NCBI GenBank assembly: GCA_944384235.1
Contig: CALWSP010000020.1
Location: forward strand, 1-64,000
Direction: 5' to 3'
DNA length: 64,000 nucleotides
Origin: an uncultured Clostridia bacterium
Lineage (GTDB): Bacteria > Bacillota > Clostridia > Lachnospirales > CAG-274
Positions 50,561 through 60,388 of the stretch are shown in pieces. Each line of letters opens with the position of its first letter. Positions within the stretch are counted from its first letter, which is position 1. The notes beneath the pieces were generated by a model that was given only the letters and a program-made list of their open reading frames with translations, was not told the DNA's origin and did no database searches. The position numbers were made by a program, and so were the translations under genes.

Positions 50561-53500
50561 GTGGAAAGAGTTATTGTTAAATACAACGGGAACTTAGAAA
50601 AATACAAAGTTATAGAGATTTTATCTGAGAAATTTGCAATTATTGAAGGGGAGATTGAAAAAATTTCTAATGATGAAATTATAATTGATTTTGAGGGGAT
50701 TAGGGTTTTACAGCCGATGGTTGAAAGAGGAAAAGAAAGCAGTTGTATAACTCTTAACAATGAAAATTTTAGTGGGTTAGATGGTAGTGGCGTTATAGTT
50801 GGGATTATTGATTCTGGCATAACTTTAGGACATAGAGAGTTTGAAAACAGAATTATAGGGTTATGGGACATTCCTAACGACAGAATATACAACGAAGAAG
50901 AAATTAGAAACGGTGTTAACTATGTAGATTTTTTAGGGCACGGAACTGCTGTGGCTGGGGTTGCCTGTGGGAGAAGTGGCGTTGCTAGTGGAGCTAGTAT
51001 AGTTGCAGTTGCAATAGGCAGAGGAAACAGCGACGATGTTGCAAGAGGAATTAAATACATTGCTGAATTATCTAAAGAAAGGAATATGCCTTTTGTAATT
51101 AACATATCTTATGGGACTAATTTTGGTGGGCATAACGGACAATCATTAATTGAGCAATATATTGACGAGGTAGTTGAAAACTATGTTTGCAACATTGTTG
51201 TTGCAGCTGGAAACGAAGGGGATAAAAGACACCATTACAAGGGGATTGGAAGCAAGGAAGTTGAGTTTAATGTTGGAGAAAGCATTAAAAGTTTGAATTT
51301 AGAGCTTTACAAAAACTATATAGGAAATTTAGAGCTTGAAATTGTTTCGCCAAATGGAAACAGAACTGGAGTTATGACTGGAAAGGACAGTTTATACAGA
51401 ATGGTTTTATTAAACACAGAAGTTGAAATAGAATACATAAAGCCAACACCAAGCATATTAGACGAGAGAATTATTATAAACTTAAGTGGGTTAAATTATG
51501 TTGATGGAGGTATATGGAAGATTATAATTAGAACAGATGAAAATGTTGAATATGACATTTGGCTACCTATTTCTGAGGGAGTTACTGAAGATACTATTTT
51601 TTTAAGCTCTGATGTAAACACAACAATTACAATTCCATCAACTGCTTACAGAGCAATATCTGTTGGGGCATATAACGACGAAAACAACACGATAGCTAGT
51701 TTTTCTGGAAGAGGATTTACTAGAGAAATTAGCTATGTTAAACCTGATATTGTTGCTCCAGGAGTTAACATTAGAAGCGCTTCTAACACAGGTGGATACG
51801 ATGTTTTTACTGGAACAAGCTTTGCTACTCCATTTGTTACAGGTGTTTGTGCTTTATTAATGCAATGGGGGATTGTAGAGGGAAACGACGAAAATATGTA
51901 TGGAGAGAAGATAAGGGCTTTAATTAGGAGGTATGCTATTAGAGAGGGGAATATTAATTACCCTAGCAGAGAGTGGGGATATGGCAGGCTTTGCTTTAAA
52001 AACATTTACAACAATTTAAACCAGATTTCTGCAACTAGTGTTGGGGACTTTGCTTTATCAGAAGATTACATTGGGCTTATTGTTGGAGAAAACGATGATT
52101 TTTTGAACATATTAAAAAATTATAGCGTTGGTGTGTGTGAATTAGATTATGGAAACTATGTTATTGTGTATGTTGACATAAATACTTACGAGCTTTTACT
52201 TAGAAACACTCAAATTGGAAACGGAATTAGAAGTAGTACTCCTTTAATATTAGGATATAGTGGCGAAGATTTTACAATACCACAAGATTTATCGACAGTT
52301 AAAAATTTACCTTTAGATTACAGAGGCGGGGGAGTTTTAGTTGGGCTTATTGGAGAGGGGATAGACATAAATGCTTCAGAGCTTAAATACGAAAATGGAG
52401 AAAGCAGAATATATTCAATGTGGGTACAAGATGATGAAATTAATTCTGACGGGGTTTGTTTTGGCAGAGTATATGACAGAAATGAAATTACAAATGGTGA
52501 AATTAATTTAAGGGGAAATACATTTTATACAACAAATATGGCAAAAGCTATTCTTGAAGTTGCACCAGATGTGGAGTTTGTTGTTGTTAAAGTTAAGCAA
52601 GCAAACACATATTTTAAAGAAATTATTGGCATAGACGAAGATGCTTTAGCTTATTGTTCTTCTGACATAATGCTTGGCATAGATTTTTTAGCAACCAAGG
52701 CTAGTATTGCTAGAAGGCCTTTATCTATTGTTTTAGGGTTAGGAACTAATATGGGTGGACACGATGGAAAAACTATTATTGAAACTTATTTAGAAAATGT
52801 TGGAATAAATAATGGAGTAGCATTAACAACTAGTGTTGGAAACGAGGCTTTAAGTGGTAGGCACACTTCATTTGAAATTAACAACGATTTAGGATACAGA
52901 GATGTAGAAATTAGTGTTGATGAGGGCGTTGAAAATTTTACTTGCTGGATTTGGAGCAATATAAGTGAGCAATTTGACATAAGCATTATTCCTCCTATTG
53001 GAAACGAAATTAAAAGAATTGAGGCTAGAAGCAACTTTATTAACACTTACAACTTAAATTTAACAAACACTCAAGTTAAAGTTGAGTATAAAATTCCATT
53101 ATATAGAACTGACAGCCAGTTGACTTTAATTAGCGTTAGAGGAGCTATTTCTGGAGTTTGGAGAATTAGGGTTTATGGCGAAACTAGAATAGGAAAGGTG
53201 AACTGTTGGCTTTCTATGGAAAGTTTTTTAAGTGGCATTAGATTTTTATCTCCAGTTGTTAGCACTACAATTACAGTTCCATCAAGTGCTGAAGATGTTA
53301 TTAGCGTTGGGGCTTACAACCCTCAAAGCAACAGCATTATACCTACATCTAGCAGAGGACCTAACAGGTTAAATGATTTAAAGCCTGACTTTGTTGCACC
53401 AAGCAATGGAGCAACTGAAATTAGTGCTGCAATTGTTGCAGGAATAGCATCGTTATTATTAGAATGGGGCATTGTTAGAGGAAATAATTTAAATATTAAC

Positions 53501-53623
53501 AGTATAAGCATTAAATCTTATATTATACAAGGGTGTGTGCCTATTAACGAAAGTGAAGTGACGCCAAACGATGTTTGGGGGTATGGAGCAGTGAATTTAT
53601 TTAACATATTTAACAGATTATAA
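50561..53623 (+). CDS. CspBA-like double subtilase: active N-terminal and pseudoprotease C-terminal domain
   Basis: A 1020-residue fusion of two S8 domains, each with a short prodomain (about residues 1-65 and 490-585). The first has an intact triad: Asp84 in IIDSGI, His127 in LGHGTAVAG and Ser420 in GTSFATPF, with the oxyanion Asn in AAGNEG. The second keeps the fold and VGNEA but has lost all three: Gly598 in the Asp position (LIGEGID), Thr for His (FYTTNMAKA) and Glu for Ser (GATEISAAIVAG). Csp proteins process the cortex hydrolase SleC during spore germination; in Clostridioides difficile CspBA is also a fusion with an inactive second half, while CspC is separate. The start is GTG 50561 with AAGAGGTGA at 50548-50556. 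No sleC or cspC is nearby. Confidence 0.88.
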   Translation: MERVIVKYNGNLEKYKVIEILSEKFAIIEGEIEKISNDEIIIDFEGIRVLQPMVERGKESSCITLNNENFSGLDGSGVIVGIIDSGITLGHREFENRIIGLWDIPNDRIYNEEEIRNGVNYVDFLGHGTAVAGVACGRSGVASGASIVAVAIGRGNSDDVARGIKYIAELSKERNMPFVINISYGTNFGGHNGQSLIEQYIDEVVENYVCNIVVAAGNEGDKRHHYKGIGSKEVEFNVGESIKSLNLELYKNYIGNLELEIVSPNGNRTGVMTGKDSLYRMVLLNTEVEIEYIKPTPSILDERIIINLSGLNYVDGGIWKIIIRTDENVEYDIWLPISEGVTEDTIFLSSDVNTTITIPSTAYRAISVGAYNDENNTIASFSGRGFTREISYVKPDIVAPGVNIRSASNTGGYDVFTGTSFATPFVTGVCALLMQWGIVEGNDENMYGEKIRALIRRYAIREGNINYPSREWGYGRLCFKNIYNNLNQISATSVGDFALSEDYIGLIVGENDDFLNILKNYSVGVCELDYGNYVIVYVDINTYELLLRNTQIGNGIRSSTPLILGYSGEDFTIPQDLSTVKNLPLDYRGGGVLVGLIGEGIDINASELKYENGESRIYSMWVQDDEINSDGVCFGRVYDRNEITNGEINLRGNTFYTTNMAKAILEVAPDVEFVVVKVKQANTYFKEIIGIDEDALAYCSSDIMLGIDFLATKASIARRPLSIVLGLGTNMGGHDGKTIIETYLENVGINNGVALTTSVGNEALSGRHTSFEINNDLGYRDVEISVDEGVENFTCWIWSNISEQFDISIIPPIGNEIKRIEARSNFINTYNLNLTNTQVKVEYKIPLYRTDSQLTLISVRGAISGVWRIRVYGETRIGKVNCWLSMESFLSGIRFLSPVVSTTITVPSSAEDVISVGAYNPQSNSIIPTSSRGPNRLNDLKPDFVAPSNGATEISAAIVAGIASLLLEWGIVRGNNLNINSISIKSYIIQGCVPINESEVTPNDVWGYGAVNLFNIFNRL

Positions 53624-53647
53624 AGGGATTTTTATATCCCTTTTTTA
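53622..53647 (+). terminator. Terminator of the Csp gene
   Basis: AAAGGGAT (53622-53629) pairs with ATCCCTTT (53636-53643) around a 6-base loop; T residues follow. Confidence 0.85.
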
Positions 53648-53677
53648 TTGTTTTTTAAATAAATTTGCATTTATCTA

Positions 53678-53705
53678 TTGACAAAGTTATTTTGTGTGGT
53701 ATAAT
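53678..53705 (+). promoter_or_regulatory. Promoter of the histidine operon
   Basis: TTGACA at 53678-53683 and TATAAT at 53700-53705, 16 bases apart, with TG one base before the -10 box. The leader of about 57 bases is too short for a T-box or leader peptide. Confidence 0.8.
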
Positions 53706-53767
53706 TAAGTTACTTTATTAATTTAACGTGATAAACTAATGAAGTAAAATCGAAAGGGGAGGATAAT

Positions 53768-54970
53768 ATGATTTTAAGTAAATTACATACGCCTGAAGGT
53801 GTTAAAGACTATTTGCCTATTGAGTGCAAAAGGAAAAGGGAAATTGAAAACAATATTATTAATGTTTTTGAAAGGTTTAGCTACAGCCAAATTAAAACAC
53901 CTACATTTGAGTTTAACGAAGTTTTTGAATGTACAGGAAGTGTTAAAAACAAAAGGGAGTTAAATTTTTTAGACAGAGATGGTTCTTTATTAGCTTTAAG
54001 AGCTGATATGACACCAGTTATAGCACGAATAGCTGCAACAGTGTATCAAAAGCAGGATTTACCTTTAAAATTTTATTATGTTGAAAATATGTTTAGAACA
54101 AATGTTAATTATCAAGGAAAGTTAAGGGAGTTTACACAAGCAGGTGTTGAGCTTATGGGGGTGAACAGCATTGATGCTGACATTGAAATTATTATATTAG
54201 CAATATCCTCTTTATTAGCATCTGGTGTTAAAGAGTTTAAAATTAACATTAGTCATTCTAACTTTTTAAAAAGTATTTTAAACGAAGCTTTATTAGAAGA
54301 AGAAAAAAAGATTGAAATTCTTGAAAGTATTAGCAATAAAAACTTTGTTGAAGTGAGTAGGTTAGCAAAAGATATAGAAAATAAGGATATTAAATTTATT
54401 TTAGAAGAACTACCTTTTCTAGTTGGAAAAATTGACGTTATTGACAAGGTTAGCGACAAAGTTAAGGACAAAAGCTCTTTAGATTATTTAAAAAATATAT
54501 ATGAGATTTTAAAGTCGTTAGGATATGAAAAATATATTTTATTTGACTTAGGTGTTATTGGCTCTATGAACTACTATACTGGAATTGTTTTTCGAGGATA
54601 TGTAAAAGGGACAGGAGAATCTATATTAGATGGGGGAAGATATGACAAAATGGTAGAAAAGTTTGGGTTTGAAATGGCAGCAGTTGGGTTTGCAATTAAA
54701 ATAAACGAAGTTTTAAAAGTTGTTAAGCAAAAAGTTGAAAAAGAGGAAAGTTATGTTGGGTTTTATTCTGAAGAAAACAGAATATTTGCTTTTAGAGAAA
54801 TTAACAAAATGAGAAATATGGGATATAAAATTGAAAACAATTTTTTATGTAGTTCCTTTGAAAGCACAATAAAGTATGCTAAGGAAAAAAATATTGATTT
54901 TGTTATAAACTTTGATGATTTAAAAATGTATGATGTAAAAAATGAAAATATGGCTTATTTTAAGTTGTAA
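53768..54970 (+). CDS. hisZ: ATP phosphoribosyltransferase regulatory subunit HisZ
   Basis: A 400-residue paralogue of histidyl-tRNA synthetase that acts as the regulatory partner of short HisG, the first step of histidine synthesis. It begins with LHTPEGVKDYLP and has the class II core (EFNEVFECTG, LALRADMTPVIARI, YYVENMFRTN, REFTQAGVELMG) and GESILDGGRYDKM but lacks the C-terminal anticodon domain. AGGGGAGG precedes the ATG. It heads the operon. Confidence 0.94.
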   Translation: MILSKLHTPEGVKDYLPIECKRKREIENNIINVFERFSYSQIKTPTFEFNEVFECTGSVKNKRELNFLDRDGSLLALRADMTPVIARIAATVYQKQDLPLKFYYVENMFRTNVNYQGKLREFTQAGVELMGVNSIDADIEIIILAISSLLASGVKEFKINISHSNFLKSILNEALLEEEKKIEILESISNKNFVEVSRLAKDIENKDIKFILEELPFLVGKIDVIDKVSDKVKDKSSLDYLKNIYEILKSLGYEKYILFDLGVIGSMNYYTGIVFRGYVKGTGESILDGGRYDKMVEKFGFEMAAVGFAIKINEVLKVVKQKVEKEESYVGFYSEENRIFAFREINKMRNMGYKIENNFLCSSFESTIKYAKEKNIDFVINFDDLKMYDVKNENMAYFKL

Positions 54971-54990
54971 GTTAGAAAGGGGTGAAAAAA

Positions 54991-55629
54991 ATGGAATATT
55001 TAACTTTTGCATTAGCTAAAGGAAGGTTAGCTGAAAAAAGTATGGAAATTTTAGAAAAAATTGGAATAACTTGCGAGGAAATGAAAGAAGATTCTAGAAA
55101 ATTAATTTTTATAAATGAAAAATTGGGATACAAGTTTTTTCTTGCTAAAGCCTCAGATGTGCCAACTTATGTAGAAAATGGAAGTGCAGACATTGGGATT
55201 GTGGGAAAAGACACACTTCTTGAAGAAGGCAGAAACTTATATGAGGTTTTAGATTTAAAAATGGGTAAATGCAAGTTTGCAGTTGCTGGATATAAAGAAA
55301 TTAAAGAGAAGTTAGATAGCTCAATGGATTTAGTTGTTGCTACAAAGTATCCAAATGTGGCTAAAGAATATTTTTATACAAAAAAGAAACAAACTATTGA
55401 AATTATAAAGTTAAATGGCAGTGTTGAGCTTGCTCCTATTGTAAATTTAAGCGATGTTATTGTAGATATTGTAGAAACTGGTTCAACATTAAAGGCTAAT
55501 GGGTTAGAGGTTTTGGCTGACATATGTCCAGTTTCAGCAAGGGTTGTTGTGAACAGAGTTAGTATGAAGTTAGAATATGAAAGAATATCTAAAATTATTA
55601 AGGGATTAAAAGAATTGGTGGTGGATTAA
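54991..55629 (+). CDS. hisG: ATP phosphoribosyltransferase, short form
   Basis: A 212-residue catalytic subunit that joins ATP and PRPP. It shows [16 protein letters not shown] at the start, [15 protein letters not shown], and the PRPP-binding segment [18 protein letters not shown]. The length marks the short form, which needs HisZ. The start is ATG 54991 with AAGGGGTGA just upstream; the GTG at 54982 lies inside that site. Confidence 0.96.
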   Translation: MEYLTFALAKGRLAEKSMEILEKIGITCEEMKEDSRKLIFINEKLGYKFFLAKASDVPTYVENGSADIGIVGKDTLLEEGRNLYEVLDLKMGKCKFAVAGYKEIKEKLDSSMDLVVATKYPNVAKEYFYTKKKQTIEIIKLNGSVELAPIVNLSDVIVDIVETGSTLKANGLEVLADICPVSARVVVNRVSMKLEYERISKIIKGLKELVVD

Positions 55630-56925
55630 ATGATTAAAATGATTAAATACGACGAAAAAGAAGGGAAATTAATTGTTGATGGGTTACTTTCAAGAACTCA
55701 ATTAGACCAAAGTGAAGTTCAGATGAAAGTTGACAAGATTATTAGCGAAGTTAGGCTTAAAAAGGACAAGGCTTTATTTGAATACACTAAAATGTTTGAC
55801 GGATTTGAAATTAACAAAGAAAACATATTAGTGTCAAAAGAGGAAATTGAAAAGGCATACAAAGAAGTTGACAAAGAGCTTATTGAAATTATTAAAAAAG
55901 CAGCTGAAAGAATTAGGGATTTTCACGAAAAACAAAAGCTAAACAGCTGGTTAGAGCCAAAGGCTAACGGAGAAACGCTTGGGCAACTAGTTAGGCCTTT
56001 AAAAAGAGTTGGAGTTTATGTGCCAGGTGGAAAGGCGTCTTATCCATCTAGTGTTTTAATGAATGTTATTCCAGCAAAAGTTGCTGGAGTTAGCGAGATT
56101 ATTATGACAACTCCTCCTGACAAAAAAGGGAAAATTAACCAAGCAACTATTGTGGCTGCTGACATTGCTGGGATTACAAAAATTTACAAAGTTGGCGGCG
56201 CTCAGGCTATTGCAGGTTTAGCTTTTGGAACTGAAAGCATACCAAAGGTTGACAAAATTGTTGGGCCTGGAAACATATATGTAGCTTTAGCTAAAAGAAG
56301 TGTTTATGGATATGTTAACATAGATTCTGTTGCAGGGCCTAGCGAAATATTAATAATGGCTGACGAAAGTGCAAACCCAAAGTTTGTTGCAGCAGATTTA
56401 TTATCTCAAGCTGAACATGATGAGCTCGCATCAGCAATTTTAATTACTGACAGTTTAAAATTAGGCGAGGAGGTTCAAAAAGAAATTATTAAGCAAACAG
56501 AAAGGTTAGAAAGAAAAGAGATTATTAAAAAGTCTTTAAACAATTATGGAGCGATTATAGTTGTTAAGGACATTGAGGACGGATTTAAATTATGTAACGA
56601 AATTGCTCCAGAACATTTAGAAATTTCAACAAAAGAGGCTTTTAATTATTTAAGCAAAATAGAAAATGCAGGAGCTATATTTTTAGGGTACTATACACCA
56701 GAGCCTTTAGGAGATTATATGGCAGGGCCTAACCACGTTTTACCAACTGGTGGAACTGCAAGGTTTTTCTCACCTCTTTCAATTGATGATTATATAAAAA
56801 AATCTAGCATATTGTCTTTTAGCAAAGAGGCTATGGAGGAAATAGGGGAAGATGTTATTAAGTTTGCTAGGGCTGAGGGTTTAACAGCACACGCAAATTC
56901 TGTTGAAGTTAGACTAGAAAAGTAG
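55630..56925 (+). CDS. hisD: Histidinol dehydrogenase
   Basis: A 431-residue zinc enzyme that oxidises histidinol to histidine in two steps. The segments VGVYVPGGKASYPSSVLMN, KIVGPGNIYVALAKR, LLSQAEHDELASA with Gln and His zinc ligands, EIAPEHLEI with the catalytic Glu-His, and the C-terminal AHANSVEVR are intact. It begins directly after the hisG stop; GGTGGTGG precedes it. Confidence 0.97.
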   Translation: MIKMIKYDEKEGKLIVDGLLSRTQLDQSEVQMKVDKIISEVRLKKDKALFEYTKMFDGFEINKENILVSKEEIEKAYKEVDKELIEIIKKAAERIRDFHEKQKLNSWLEPKANGETLGQLVRPLKRVGVYVPGGKASYPSSVLMNVIPAKVAGVSEIIMTTPPDKKGKINQATIVAADIAGITKIYKVGGAQAIAGLAFGTESIPKVDKIVGPGNIYVALAKRSVYGYVNIDSVAGPSEILIMADESANPKFVAADLLSQAEHDELASAILITDSLKLGEEVQKEIIKQTERLERKEIIKKSLNNYGAIIVVKDIEDGFKLCNEIAPEHLEISTKEAFNYLSKIENAGAIFLGYYTPEPLGDYMAGPNHVLPTGGTARFFSPLSIDDYIKKSSILSFSKEAMEEIGEDVIKFARAEGLTAHANSVEVRLEK

Positions 56926-56937
56926 GTGGTGTTATAT

Positions 56938-57531
56938 ATGGAAAGAAGTGCAAGGATTAAAAGGGAAACATTTGAAACTAAAATTGATTTAAGTCTTAAT
57001 TTAGATGGGGCTGGAAAGAGCGAAACAAACACAGGAATAGGCTTTTTTGACCATATGCTAGCCCACATTTCAAAACAGGGGTTTTTAGACCTTAAAGTTG
57101 AAAGCAAAGGAGATTTAAACGTTGACTGCCACCACCTTATAGAAGATGTAGGAATTGTTTTTGGGAAGTGTGTTGCAAAGGCGTTAGGTGACAAAAAAGG
57201 AATTAAAAGATATGGACAAGCTATATTGCCTATGGACGATGTTTTAGTTATTTGTGCAATTGATTTTTCTGGCAGGGCTTATTTAAATTTTGATGTTAAA
57301 TTTACAGTTGAAAAAATTGGAGAAATGGACACGGAAATGATTGAAGAATTTTTTAGAGCTGTTGCAGAAAATTGCAAAATGAATTTACACATAAAAGTGT
57401 TAGACGGGAAAAACAATCATCACATAGCAGAAGCTATATTTAAAGCTTTTGGCAGAGCTATTGATATGGCTAAAAGTTATGATGAAAGAATTGTGGGAGT
57501 TTTATCGACAAAAGGAATGTTAGAGGTATGA
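56938..57531 (+). CDS. hisB: Imidazoleglycerol-phosphate dehydratase
   Basis: A 197-residue single-function enzyme (no phosphatase domain). It has the two metal-binding repeats CHHLIEDVGI and HHIAEAIFKAFGRA plus GIGFFDHMLAHISK. ATG 56938 follows AGGTGG at 56924-56929. It overlaps hisH by four bases. In many Clostridia hisC stands between hisD and hisB; here it is missing. Confidence 0.97.
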   Translation: MERSARIKRETFETKIDLSLNLDGAGKSETNTGIGFFDHMLAHISKQGFLDLKVESKGDLNVDCHHLIEDVGIVFGKCVAKALGDKKGIKRYGQAILPMDDVLVICAIDFSGRAYLNFDVKFTVEKIGEMDTEMIEEFFRAVAENCKMNLHIKVLDGKNNHHIAEAIFKAFGRAIDMAKSYDERIVGVLSTKGMLEV

Positions 57532-58124
57532 TTGCAATAATTGATTATGGTGTAGGGAATTTAAGAAGTGTTCAAAAGGCTTTTGAATTTGTAGGATATG
57601 AGGCCATTATTACTGAGGAGAAAAAAGTTCTTGAAAGAGCTGACAAAATAGTGTTACCTGGTGTTGGAGCTTTTGCTAGTGGAATTAATTCAATTAAAAA
57701 AATGGGGCTTGACAAGGTTATTATTGATGAAATTAACAAAGGCAAGTATTTTATGGGCATTTGTCTTGGTATGCAGATGGTTTTTAGCAAAAGTTATGAA
57801 TATGGAGAAAACGAAGGTTTAAATATTATAAAGGGTGAAATTAAGTTATTGCCTGACAATGTTAAAAAGCCACATATTGGCTGGAACAATTTAAATATAA
57901 AAAAAGACAGTGTTTTATTTAAAAACATTGGAGAAAACCCATATGTATATTTTGTTCATTCCTACTATTTAGAAACAAAAGAAGATGTTGTTACTGCAAC
58001 AACAGAGTATGGAAAGGAAATTCAAGTGGCAGTTGAAAGGGAAAACGTGTTTGCTTTGCAGTTTCACCCAGAAAAGAGTGGAGATGTTGGGCTTAAAATA
58101 CTTAAAAATTTTGGAGGTTTATGA
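57528..58124 (+). CDS. hisH: Imidazole glycerol phosphate synthase glutaminase subunit
   Basis: A 198-residue class I glutamine amidotransferase that feeds ammonia to HisF. The nucleophile is Cys79 in GICLGMQ, and His and Glu are in LQFHPEKSGDVG. VLPGVGAFASG forms the oxyanion region. It overlaps hisB by ATGA and ends one base before the hisA start codon. Confidence 0.97.
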   Translation: MIAIIDYGVGNLRSVQKAFEFVGYEAIITEEKKVLERADKIVLPGVGAFASGINSIKKMGLDKVIIDEINKGKYFMGICLGMQMVFSKSYEYGENEGLNIIKGEIKLLPDNVKKPHIGWNNLNIKKDSVLFKNIGENPYVYFVHSYYLETKEDVVTATTEYGKEIQVAVERENVFALQFHPEKSGDVGLKILKNFGGL

Positions 58125-58125
58125 G

Positions 58126-58839
58126 ATGAAGATTTATCCAGCAATAGACATTATTGGAAGAAAGGCTGTTAGACTAGCTCAAGGGAGTTTTGAAGAGGTT
58201 ACAACTTTTAACGAAAGCCCTTTGCAAGTGGCAGAAGAATTTGTAAAATCTGGAGCTAGGTATATACATATTGTTGATTTAGATGGAGCAAGATATGGAA
58301 AATCTTTTATTTTAGATATAATAGAGGAAATTAAAGAAAGATTTAATGTTAAAATTGAAACTGGGGGCGGTGTTCGTAGCATAGAAGATATTGAAAGAAG
58401 AATTTTGGCTGGTGCGGACAGAGTTATATTAGGAACAGTTGCAGTTAAAAAGCCAGAGCTTGTAGAAATTGCTGTGAAAAAATATGGTGAGAAAATAGCA
58501 GTTGGTATTGATGCTAGAGATGGGATTGTTGCAATTTCTGGCTGGGAGGAAGCAAGTGGTGTTACAGCTTTAGACCTTTGTTTAAAAATGAAAAAAATTG
58601 GTATTAAAACAATTATATATACAGACATATCAAAAGATGGTATGATGAGCGGGCCTAATATTAAGGCAACAAAAGAGTTGATTGAGAAAACAGGGCTTAA
58701 CATTATTGCCTCTGGAGGGGTTTCAAGCAAGGCAGATGTTGAAAAGGTTAAAAATATTAATGCTAGTGGTGTTATTATTGGAAAGGCTTTATACAATGGA
58801 GCGATTAATTTAGAAGAAGTTATTAAAGAGTTTGAGTAG
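58126..58839 (+). CDS. hisA: Phosphoribosylformimino-aminoimidazole carboxamide ribotide isomerase
   Basis: A 237-residue TIM-barrel isomerase. Catalytic Asp8 lies in YPAIDIIGRKAVRL; the second Asp is in IYTDISKDGMM. Phosphate sites ETGGGVRSIEDI and IASGGVSSKAD are in place. GGAGG just before the hisH stop sets ATG 58126, even though the frame is open 141 bases further upstream inside hisH. Confidence 0.97.
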   Translation: MKIYPAIDIIGRKAVRLAQGSFEEVTTFNESPLQVAEEFVKSGARYIHIVDLDGARYGKSFILDIIEEIKERFNVKIETGGGVRSIEDIERRILAGADRVILGTVAVKKPELVEIAVKKYGEKIAVGIDARDGIVAISGWEEASGVTALDLCLKMKKIGIKTIIYTDISKDGMMSGPNIKATKELIEKTGLNIIASGGVSSKADVEKVKNINASGVIIGKALYNGAINLEEVIKEFE

Positions 58840-58848
58840 GTGATTATA

Positions 58849-59610
58849 GTGCATACAAAAAGAATAATACCTTGTTTAGATGTTAAAGATGGCAGAGTTG
58901 TTAAAGGAGTGAACTTTGTAAACCTTAAAGATGCAGGCGACCCAGTTGAAATTGCAAAATTTTATAGCAATTCTATGGCTGATGAAATTGTGTTTTTAGA
59001 CATAACTGCCTCAGTTGATGAAAGAAAGATTATGCTTGAGGTTGTTTCTAAAACTGCTGAGCAGGTGTTTATTCCTTTAACAGTTGGTGGAGGAATTAGA
59101 AGCATTGAGGATTTTAGAAAAATTTTAAACGCAGGAGCTGACAAAGTGGCAGTTAACTCAGCGGCTATTAAAAAACCCGAGCTTATAAACGAGGCTAGTA
59201 AATTGTTTGGAAACCAATGTGTTGTTGTGGCTATTGACGCTAAAAAAAGAGAGGACAAAAGTGGATTTGATGTTTATTTAAATGGTGGCAGAATTAACAC
59301 ATACAAAGATGTTGTTAAGTGGGCAGTTGAGGTTGAAAAAAGAGGTGCTGGGGAAATATTATTAACTAGTATGGATTGTGACGGGACTAAAAGTGGATAT
59401 GACCTTGAGCTTACAAGATTAGTTAGTTCTGCTGTTGACATTCCAGTTATTGCATCAGGTGGGGCTGGAAAAAAGGAGCATTTTTTAGACGCCTTTAATG
59501 CAGGAGCAGAAGCAACTTTAGCAGCTAGTTTATTTCATTTTAGGGAAATGGAAATTATTGAATTAAAAAAATATTTAGATGGTAAAAAAATTCCAGTTAG
59601 ATTAAAGTAG
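58849..59610 (+). CDS. hisF: Imidazole glycerol phosphate synthase cyclase subunit
   Basis: A 253-residue TIM barrel starting with GTG (TAGGTGA at 58838-58843 upstream). [19 protein letters not shown] holds the first catalytic Asp and [10 protein letters not shown] the region of the second. [12 protein letters not shown] and [13 protein letters not shown] bind the phosphates. It forms the synthase with HisH. Confidence 0.97.
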   Translation: MHTKRIIPCLDVKDGRVVKGVNFVNLKDAGDPVEIAKFYSNSMADEIVFLDITASVDERKIMLEVVSKTAEQVFIPLTVGGGIRSIEDFRKILNAGADKVAVNSAAIKKPELINEASKLFGNQCVVVAIDAKKREDKSGFDVYLNGGRINTYKDVVKWAVEVEKRGAGEILLTSMDCDGTKSGYDLELTRLVSSAVDIPVIASGGAGKKEHFLDAFNAGAEATLAASLFHFREMEIIELKKYLDGKKIPVRLK

Positions 59611-59617
59611 GTGTATT

Positions 59618-59941
59618 ATGGAAATTAAATTTAACAAAGATGGGCTTGTGCCAGCAATTGTTCAAGATTTTAAAACAAAGGAAGTTCTTATGCTTGCATA
59701 TATGAACCAAGAAGCTTTTAACTTAAGTGTTAAAACAAAAAAGGGGACATATTTTAGCAGGTCTAGGAATAGGATTTGGGTGAAGGGAGAAACAAGTGGC
59801 CACTATCAACATATAAAAGAGATGAAGTATGATTGCGATTGTGACACTATTTTATTATTAGTTGAACAAGTTGGGGCAGCTTGTCACACAGGTAATTACA
59901 GTTGTTTTTACAGAGATGTTGAAAAGTTTAACAAGGAGTAG
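59618..59941 (+). CDS. hisI: Phosphoribosyl-AMP cyclohydrolase
   Basis: A 107-residue enzyme with the metal-binding [20 protein letters not shown] and the usual [13 protein letters not shown]. It is separate from HisE rather than fused. AGGTG precedes the ATG seven bases after hisF. Confidence 0.96.
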   Translation: MEIKFNKDGLVPAIVQDFKTKEVLMLAYMNQEAFNLSVKTKKGTYFSRSRNRIWVKGETSGHYQHIKEMKYDCDCDTILLLVEQVGAACHTGNYSCFYRDVEKFNKE

Positions 59942-59944
59942 GTT

Positions 59945-60304
59945 ATGGAATTAGGAAAATTATTAAAAGCTGAATTAGAAGTTATTAAATTTAGAAAAAA
60001 AGAATTTCAAGAAGGGTCTTATACTTGTTATTTATTTAAAAAGGGTCTTGATAAAATATTAAAAAAAATTGGGGAGGAGGCAACTGAAACTATTATTGCT
60101 GCTAAAAACGAGAGCAAAGACGACATTGTTGGGGAAATATGTGATTTAATTTTTCACACAGAAGTTATGATGGTTGAAAAAAATATATGTTGGGAAGATA
60201 TTGAAAGAGAGTTAAAAAGTAGGCGAGAAAAAGAAAATATGAACATTGAAAAAGAGGAAAAAAGAAAGGCTGAAAACAGAACTGACGAGTGTAAAATTAA
60301 CTAA
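59945..60304 (+). CDS. hisE: Phosphoribosyl-ATP pyrophosphatase
   Basis: A 119-residue enzyme of the MazG-like fold: SYTCYLFKKGLDKILKKIGEEATETIIAAKN and EICDLIFHTEVMM hold the acidic metal ligands. The last 25 residues are a charged tail not typical of the family. It ends the operon. Histidinol-phosphate aminotransferase (hisC) and histidinol phosphatase are not in the window. Confidence 0.95.
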   Translation: MELGKLLKAELEVIKFRKKEFQEGSYTCYLFKKGLDKILKKIGEEATETIIAAKNESKDDIVGEICDLIFHTEVMMVEKNICWEDIERELKSRREKENMNIEKEEKRKAENRTDECKIN

Positions 60305-60330
60305 GTAAATTCTTATTTACATAAAATATA

Positions 60331-60359
60331 TTGACTTTTAAAAATTTATATTATAAAAT
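60331..60359 (+). promoter_or_regulatory. Promoter of mntP
   Basis: TTGACT at 60331-60336 and TAAAAT at 60354-60359 with a 17-base spacer, 29 bases before the start. An inverted repeat GTAAAT-TCTT-ATTTAC lies just upstream at 60305-60320. The leader is too short for a manganese riboswitch. Confidence 0.65.
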
Positions 60360-60388
60360 TATATTCTATGTATAAAGGAGGATTTAAA

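Noticed and set aside
53706-53767. T-box or His-rich leader peptide before hisZ
   Set aside because: The leader is too short and has no T-box sequence, terminator or run of His codons.
57985-58125. Upstream extension of hisA into hisH
   Set aside because: The extra 47 residues do not belong to the HisA family, overlap hisH in another frame and lack a ribosome site, while GGAGG precedes ATG 58126.
60360-60388. Manganese-sensing riboswitch before mntP
   Set aside because: The promoter lies 29 bases from the start codon, leaving no room for such a structure.
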